NCBI GenBank assembly: GCA_023230025.1
Contig: JALNYD010000007.1
Location: 1 to 28,156 of the forward strand
Direction of reading: 5' to 3'
DNA from: Candidatus Cloacimonadota bacterium
GTDB taxonomy: Bacteria > Cloacimonadota > Cloacimonadia > Cloacimonadales > Cloacimonadaceae
Length of the DNA: 28,156 bases
The notes beneath the pieces were generated by a model. It did no database searches. It was given only the letters and a program-made list of their open reading frames with translations, and was not told where the DNA came from. Positions 23,703-28,156 of this stretch are shown one piece after another. Every line of letters starts with the position of its first letter. The first letter of the stretch is position 1. The translations under genes were made by a program, and so were the position numbers.

Positions 23703-25602
23703 AGACCGCACTCTGGCATACCAACTGATATCCTTTGTATTTGTCGCAATGTTGCTGGTTTTCTTTGCCTCCATCTTGGTCACCCGTATGCTATACAGGC
23801 AGATCATACTGAATAGTCAGTTGGATAATATGCGGCACTTGGCTCATGAAAGGGTTTACCTTCTGGATGGAATCATGAGCAATGTTGAAGCTCTTGCCCA
23901 GGGCTCTCTGAACCTTTACCTTGGAGCTTCAATCAGTGATCAGGACTTCATGGATCACCTGCAGCACATTCATTCAGATAACCCCAGCATTCATTCTATA
24001 TGCTTCATTGACGAAGGCTTTCACGCCGGACAACCCGTGGTGATGACTGCCCAGGACAATCAATTCCAAAAAGTACAGATTGAGGGTAAGGACTATCAGT
24101 TTACGGATTGGTATCAGATCCCAACAATATCTGGAAGAGCTCAATGGATTGAACCCTGTTTTGAATCTGATGCCACTAATACACTAATGATTTCGCACTC
24201 CATGCCGATTTTCAGGCAGGAGAGTATCACAGGTGTTCTCCGTTTTGATATCCAGCTATCCTATTTGCAGGATGTGATCAATCGCAATACTTCCTTCCAG
24301 GTTGGCAATAGCTTTCTGATTTCATCCACAGGCACTTTTATCACCTACAAAGATCCTGCTCTGGTGATGAATCAAACTCTATTTAGCCTGGCGCAGGAGT
24401 ATAATGACCCAGATCTATCCAATCTAGGTTATGCAATGGTAAACGGTGAAATGGGACACCTTTATGTGAATGGCAGATCTTCTCTTGGACAGAGCTGGGT
24501 TTACTATCATCCACTGAGAAGCAATCGCTGGTCGGTGGGTATTGCAATACCCCAACGAGAGTTGATGGCTTCGGTGAATATTATTCTCTTGATCCAGACC
24601 ATTGCCTCAGTGTTGATCTTCCTGATTGTATCGATAATCATCTATGCCCGGGCTGTCAATGTGTCCAAACCCCTACGCACTCTTGCCCGTGCTGCAGACA
24701 TTATTGGCGAAGGCACCTTTGATACACCTCTGCCCCAATCCCCCAAGAGCTTTGAGATCAGTCATCTCACTCAATCCTTCTCTGCCATGCAGAAATCCCT
24801 GAAGGATTACATTACCAACCTTAAGATCACCACTGATGAGAAGAACAAGATCCATGGCGATGTTATCTACGCCAGTGAAATCCAGACCAACCTGATTCCC
24901 AAAAATAGTGAAAATCCGTTTGGAATTAAAGATCTGCGCGCCTATGGCATTCTGGAACCCGCTGGAGATATTGGTGGAGACCTCTATGACTATTTCATGA
25001 TGGATCAAGATCATTTCTGCTTCGTGATTGCCGATGTATTAGGCAAAGGCATTGTGGCAGCGATGGCAATGACCATGGTATCTACCCTTTTACCCTCGAT
25101 TGCCCCTTACCACAAGGATTCTTCAGAGCTATTGAAGAAGCTGAATCAGTTCTTATGCAGTAACAATGTTGAATCCAATTTCGTGACAGTTCTTCTGGGA
25201 ATACTGAACATCCAGACTGGCGAGTTGCAGTATTCAAATTGTGGCCATATGCCATTGATAATCCGCAGCATAGAGCTTAAGCATACCCGCTATCCGGAAA
25301 CTCACTCCACCGCTTTGGGGGTGTTTGAGGATCTTGATATTGGCAGTAGCACAATCACTCTGAACAGAGGTGATGAGATCATTCTTTATACGGATGGGAT
25401 CACCGAAGCGCAAAATGTCAATGAAGAGTTTCTAGGGATCAGTGGTCTGGAAGCGATCATCGAAACTCTGCCCATGCCAAATCCGGAAAACACTGCCCGC
25501 AGCATCCTTCAGGCAGTTCATGATTATGCCAGGGGCTCAACTCACAAGGATGATATCACCTTATTGGTTCTGGACTACAAGCACCCAGGATTCAATACCT
25601 GA
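23686..25602 (+). CDS. Membrane PP2C/SpoIIE-type serine phosphatase with extracytoplasmic sensor and HAMP domain
   Basis: This 638-residue protein would sense a signal outside the inner membrane and dephosphorylate a cytoplasmic protein, in the manner of RsbU-type regulators of anti-anti-sigma factors. A membrane span at about 10-32 is followed by a Cache-like sensor (about 35-295; NTLMISHSMPIF, GVLRFDIQLSYL), a second span (about 297-322), HAMP (about 323-375) and the SpoIIE/PP2C domain (about 400-638). Metal-binding aspartates are present: Asp432 in GGDLYDYF, Asp450 in ADVLGKG, Asp570 in YTDGITEA and Asp622/Asp623 in KDDITL. Start GTG 23686 overlaps the lipoprotein gene, implying coupled synthesis. 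No anti-sigma or STAS gene is nearby. Confidence 0.9.
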   Translation: MQNRDEDRTLAYQLISFVFVAMLLVFFASILVTRMLYRQIILNSQLDNMRHLAHERVYLLDGIMSNVEALAQGSLNLYLGASISDQDFMDHLQHIHSDNPSIHSICFIDEGFHAGQPVVMTAQDNQFQKVQIEGKDYQFTDWYQIPTISGRAQWIEPCFESDATNTLMISHSMPIFRQESITGVLRFDIQLSYLQDVINRNTSFQVGNSFLISSTGTFITYKDPALVMNQTLFSLAQEYNDPDLSNLGYAMVNGEMGHLYVNGRSSLGQSWVYYHPLRSNRWSVGIAIPQRELMASVNIILLIQTIASVLIFLIVSIIIYARAVNVSKPLRTLARAADIIGEGTFDTPLPQSPKSFEISHLTQSFSAMQKSLKDYITNLKITTDEKNKIHGDVIYASEIQTNLIPKNSENPFGIKDLRAYGILEPAGDIGGDLYDYFMMDQDHFCFVIADVLGKGIVAAMAMTMVSTLLPSIAPYHKDSSELLKKLNQFLCSNNVESNFVTVLLGILNIQTGELQYSNCGHMPLIIRSIELKHTRYPETHSTALGVFEDLDIGSSTITLNRGDEIILYTDGITEAQNVNEEFLGISGLEAIIETLPMPNPENTARSILQAVHDYARGSTHKDDITLLVLDYKHPGFNT

Positions 25603-25625
25603 CAGGAGAGAATCTGGTCTCGTCT

Positions 25626-27515
25626 TCAATAGCTGAATACAACTCCGGATAATGGAAAGATCCATTGATCCCTTTGTGAGTAAACCTGCACTCTCCCTTT
25701 ACTGATTTGAACCTGGGGATTCTTCTGTTGTCCGGAAAAGATGGTAACCGGCTCCACTCCACCGATGCTGGGAGGATAGTTAAATATGATGTTTACACCT
25801 TGCGTTAGTTCGGATATGAACACCGAGAATTGATGTAGCTTCTTGGGATACAAGGTTACGGTATCAATCTCAAAGAGTACTTCCTTGCCCACCAATGTTG
25901 CCAGTCCCTCTTGCGAACAGTGAATCTCCAGGCTGCCATCCCGGCGTATAACCTCGCAATCTAGCTCCAGACCATTGATCCGGGCAGAGCTTACCTTGAA
26001 GCTGCTTTCATCCAGTTCCAGCCTATCATCCAGAAGCCAGCGGTATTCCACATCCTTCCTGATGAAGTATCCTCGTAATTGCTCATCCGATCTGGCACAA
26101 GCGATGATGAAGGAATCCGAATCCAACACCTTGCGATAACTAAGGGTGGTTTCAGCCTGATAATACTGCGGATTATCGCTTTCACGGAAGGTGATTTCAT
26201 GCACAAAGTCCTTGCGATAATGCACATCCCGATCCCGATCAGCAAAGAAACTGCGCAGGATTTCCCGGTAGATTAAATCCCCGATTTCATCATTTTGCAA
26301 TCTTTGTGATAATGCTGCGGATATGATCTCGTTCAGTTTACGATCCCCAAAGTCCCTGGCGACAAAGTCTCTGCGAGCCAGGGGAGCGCTGTGTAAAAAC
26401 TCTGATCCACGTTTGTAATATCTGCGTGCTCTCCGTCCAATCTGACAAAGCAGTTCATAAGCTGAGCCCTGATATATTGCGGCTATCTGCTCTGCCCGTA
26501 TTGCCTTGTCCCCATTGCCAAGCAAGGTCACGGAATCACCCTGCTTTGCCTCCGGGATTGCACTGATATCAATCGTGATCATATCCATGGAGATTCTGCC
26601 AATCACCGGACAGAGCTTGCCCCGCAATAAAACCTTGGCCCGATTTGAGAGCAGGAAGTCATAGCCATCAGCATATCCCACTGGGACCACCGCATAGCGT
26701 CCCTCGGATTCTGAAATCCAATCCCGGTTGTAACCCACAGATTCACCCAGGTGTATCGCTTTAATCTGGCTGAGAGTGGATACAAAGGTCATCACAGGCT
26801 GCAGATGTTGGTTCAACGAGACATCACCAAGAGTGTTCACACCAAAGGAAAGTATCCCAAAGCGCACCAGATTGCTGCCCATGCCATATCCTTTCAGGGA
26901 GGCTGCGCTGTTGTTCAGATGGATATAGCGGGGCTTTTCTGGTAAGGACTCCACAAAGCTGAAGAAGCGCTGCTCCTGCACAGTGCAAAAGTCCGGATCG
27001 GATTCGGAAGAAGCAAAGTGACTGAAGATCCCCTCAATCCTTAAGCCTTGGAGACCGGCAATAGCCTGATACAATTCCATAGCCTCCTCGCTTCTGATCC
27101 CACTGCGATGCATTCCGGTATCGAGTTTTACGTGAATGAGATATTCCCTGCCCTGAAGGTGCGTATGAAGCTCCTTAGCAAAGTCAAGATCGGACACTCC
27201 GGGCACCAGATTGTATTCAACTATCGCGGGGATCTCGCTGGTCAAACTTGGAGAAAGGATCAGGATTGGGGCTTGGATCCCCTGAATCCGCAGCAATTTA
27301 CCTTCTTCCAGATTGGCCACACCAAGATACACAGCTCCTTCATTGATGGCTGCTTCGGCGATTTCCCTGGCTCCGTGCCCATAAGCATCGGCTTTTACAA
27401 TCTGTAAAAAATCCTGTCCAGGGTGCAAATGCTGTTTTAGAAAGCGCAGGTTGTTGCTGAAGGCTGCCAGGTCGATTTCAACCCAGCTACGTTCCTGAAT
27501 GCTGCCTGTCATCAT
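25626..27515 (-). CDS. alr: Alanine racemase with long C-terminal extension
   Basis: The 629-residue protein is far longer than normal alanine racemases (about 360-390). Residues 1 to about 368 form a complete PLP enzyme that makes D-alanine for peptidoglycan: ERSWVEIDLAAFSNN, the PLP lysine Lys41 in VKADAYGHG, HVKLDTGMHRSGI, FSHFASSE, the second catalytic base Tyr262 in VGYNRDW, and PVIGRISMDM. The last 260 or so residues are a separate segment, first helical and charged (LNEIISAALSQRLQNDEIGD), then beta-rich with a Tyr/Phe-ending strand (WIFPLSGVVFSY). I cannot assign it to a family. ATG 27515 overlaps the upstream stop (TGATG); ATG 27512 and TTG 27518 are alternatives, and none has a clear ribosome-binding site. 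Confidence 0.9.
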   Translation of the reverse strand: MMTGSIQERSWVEIDLAAFSNNLRFLKQHLHPGQDFLQIVKADAYGHGAREIAEAAINEGAVYLGVANLEEGKLLRIQGIQAPILILSPSLTSEIPAIVEYNLVPGVSDLDFAKELHTHLQGREYLIHVKLDTGMHRSGIRSEEAMELYQAIAGLQGLRIEGIFSHFASSESDPDFCTVQEQRFFSFVESLPEKPRYIHLNNSAASLKGYGMGSNLVRFGILSFGVNTLGDVSLNQHLQPVMTFVSTLSQIKAIHLGESVGYNRDWISESEGRYAVVPVGYADGYDFLLSNRAKVLLRGKLCPVIGRISMDMITIDISAIPEAKQGDSVTLLGNGDKAIRAEQIAAIYQGSAYELLCQIGRRARRYYKRGSEFLHSAPLARRDFVARDFGDRKLNEIISAALSQRLQNDEIGDLIYREILRSFFADRDRDVHYRKDFVHEITFRESDNPQYYQAETTLSYRKVLDSDSFIIACARSDEQLRGYFIRKDVEYRWLLDDRLELDESSFKVSSARINGLELDCEVIRRDGSLEIHCSQEGLATLVGKEVLFEIDTVTLYPKKLHQFSVFISELTQGVNIIFNYPPSIGGVEPVTIFSGQQKNPQVQISKGRVQVYSQRDQWIFPLSGVVFSY

Positions 27516-28156
27516 CAAAAGTATTTGGCAGCCAAATCTGCCAGAGCAGAACGCTCCCCTTTTTCCAGAGTCATATGGCCAACCAGGGATTCACCCTTGA
27601 GTTTTTCCACAGCCACCGAGAGTCCGTTGGACACAGCATCCAGATAGGGGATATCAATCTGATAGGGATCACCTGTAAGCACGATCTTGGTATTCTTGCC
27701 AGCCCTGGTGATGATGGTTTTCATCTCATGCGGAGAGAGATTTTGCGCCTCATCAATGATTATGTACTGATCCGGCAAACTGCGTCCCCTGATATAGGTG
27801 AGGGGTTCCAGCTCCAGAAAGCCATAATCCATATAGTCTTCCATGCTCGCTTTCTTCTTGCTTTTGCTATTGGAATCGGATTTTTCATCATGCAGAGAAA
27901 GCAGAATATCCATATTGTCATAGATAGGCTGCATCCAGGGGTTGAACTTCTCTGCTTTTGAGCCCGGCAAATATCCCAGGTCTTTGCCCAGGGGCGAGAT
28001 GGGACGTGATACTACCAGGCGTTTATAGCGCTCACTATCCACTACTTTGCTCAGCCCGGCGGCTATTGCCAGCAGGGTCTTTCCGGTTCCGGCCTTGCCC
28101 GAGAGACTAACCAGTTGGATATCATCATCAAGCAGTAAATCCAGCGCCATCTCCTG
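27515..28156 (-). CDS. phoH: PhoH-family ATPase, C-terminal part (5' end beyond window)
   Basis: The frame runs off the right edge. The 213 residues visible begin inside the domain with QEMALDLLLDDDIQLVSL, so the apparent Met at 28150 is internal. Walker A is GKAGTGKT and Walker B is IIIDEAQN. The segments VVSRPISPLGKDLGYLPG and VLTGDPYQIDIPYLD are typical of PhoH ATPases, particularly the longer PIN-PhoH (YlaK-like) type, whose N-terminal PIN RNase domain would lie outside the window. These proteins are thought to be RNA helicase/nuclease-like. A short lysine/serine-rich insert (SDSNSKSKKKAS) lies between the two Walker motifs. Its stop overlaps the alr start, so the two genes are co-transcribed. 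Confidence 0.93.
   Translation of the reverse strand, partial: QEMALDLLLDDDIQLVSLSGKAGTGKTLLAIAAGLSKVVDSERYKRLVVSRPISPLGKDLGYLPGSKAEKFNPWMQPIYDNMDILLSLHDEKSDSNSKSKKKASMEDYMDYGFLELEPLTYIRGRSLPDQYIIIDEAQNLSPHEMKTIITRAGKNTKIVLTGDPYQIDIPYLDAVSNGLSVAVEKLKGESLVGHMTLEKGERSALADLAAKYF

Noticed and set aside
1..28156. CRISPR arrays, insertion sequences, prophage genes, toxin-antitoxin or restriction systems
   Set aside because: No regularly spaced direct repeats, transposase or integrase motifs, or small coupled toxin-like gene pairs were seen on either strand.

Overview
The window is about 28 kb of densely packed bacterial chromosome with roughly balanced base composition. It holds 17 protein genes, two of them cut by the window edges, in five transcription blocks. 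Three things point to a Gram-negative anaerobe of the FCB group, most plausibly Candidatus Cloacimonadota or a relative: a secreted enzyme with a C-terminal type-IX-like (Por) sorting domain, a complete methylmalonyl-CoA mutase plus MeaB operon, and a secreted tricorn protease. This placement is inference from gene content, not a measured phylogeny. I see no tRNA, rRNA, CRISPR array, transposase or phage gene.

Block 1 (2-9427, plus strand) is a tightly coupled row: the tail of an unknown protein with a Glu-Pro repeat, the HslV peptidase and HslU unfoldase, an MFS exporter, a PgeF/YfiH-type protein, a FapA (DUF342) protein, a tricorn-like protease and a TPR protein. Most of these genes overlap by 1-8 bases; fapA and the tricorn gene are 17-18 bases apart. 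Block 2 (15429-9429, minus strand) is also coupled: a secreted C45-type Ntn hydrolase with a sorting domain, a class II CPD photolyase, a membrane hybrid histidine kinase with a periplasmic solute-binding sensor, and uridine kinase. Blocks 1 and 2 converge with a single base between their stop codons.

Between block 2 and block 3 lies the only long non-coding stretch (15430-16049). It carries three inverted repeats, including an imperfect 33-base-arm palindrome. Block 3 (16050-22451, plus) contains a divergent phosphoglycerate kinase followed by the small and large subunits of methylmalonyl-CoA mutase and the MeaB chaperone GTPase. Together they suggest propionate/succinate interconversion tied to lower glycolysis. 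Block 4 (22662-25602, plus) pairs an orphan NMT1/THI5-like lipoprotein with a membrane-bound PP2C/SpoIIE phosphatase, behind a roughly 115-base leader. Block 5 (28156-25626, minus) contains the C-terminal half of a PhoH-family ATPase and an alanine racemase that carries an unexplained C-terminal extension of about 260 residues.

The best candidates for something undescribed are the lipoprotein-phosphatase pair, the racemase fusion, the structured intergenic repeat cluster, and the phosphoglycerate kinase that lacks a substrate-binding arginine. No complete new multi-gene defence or mobile system is apparent.
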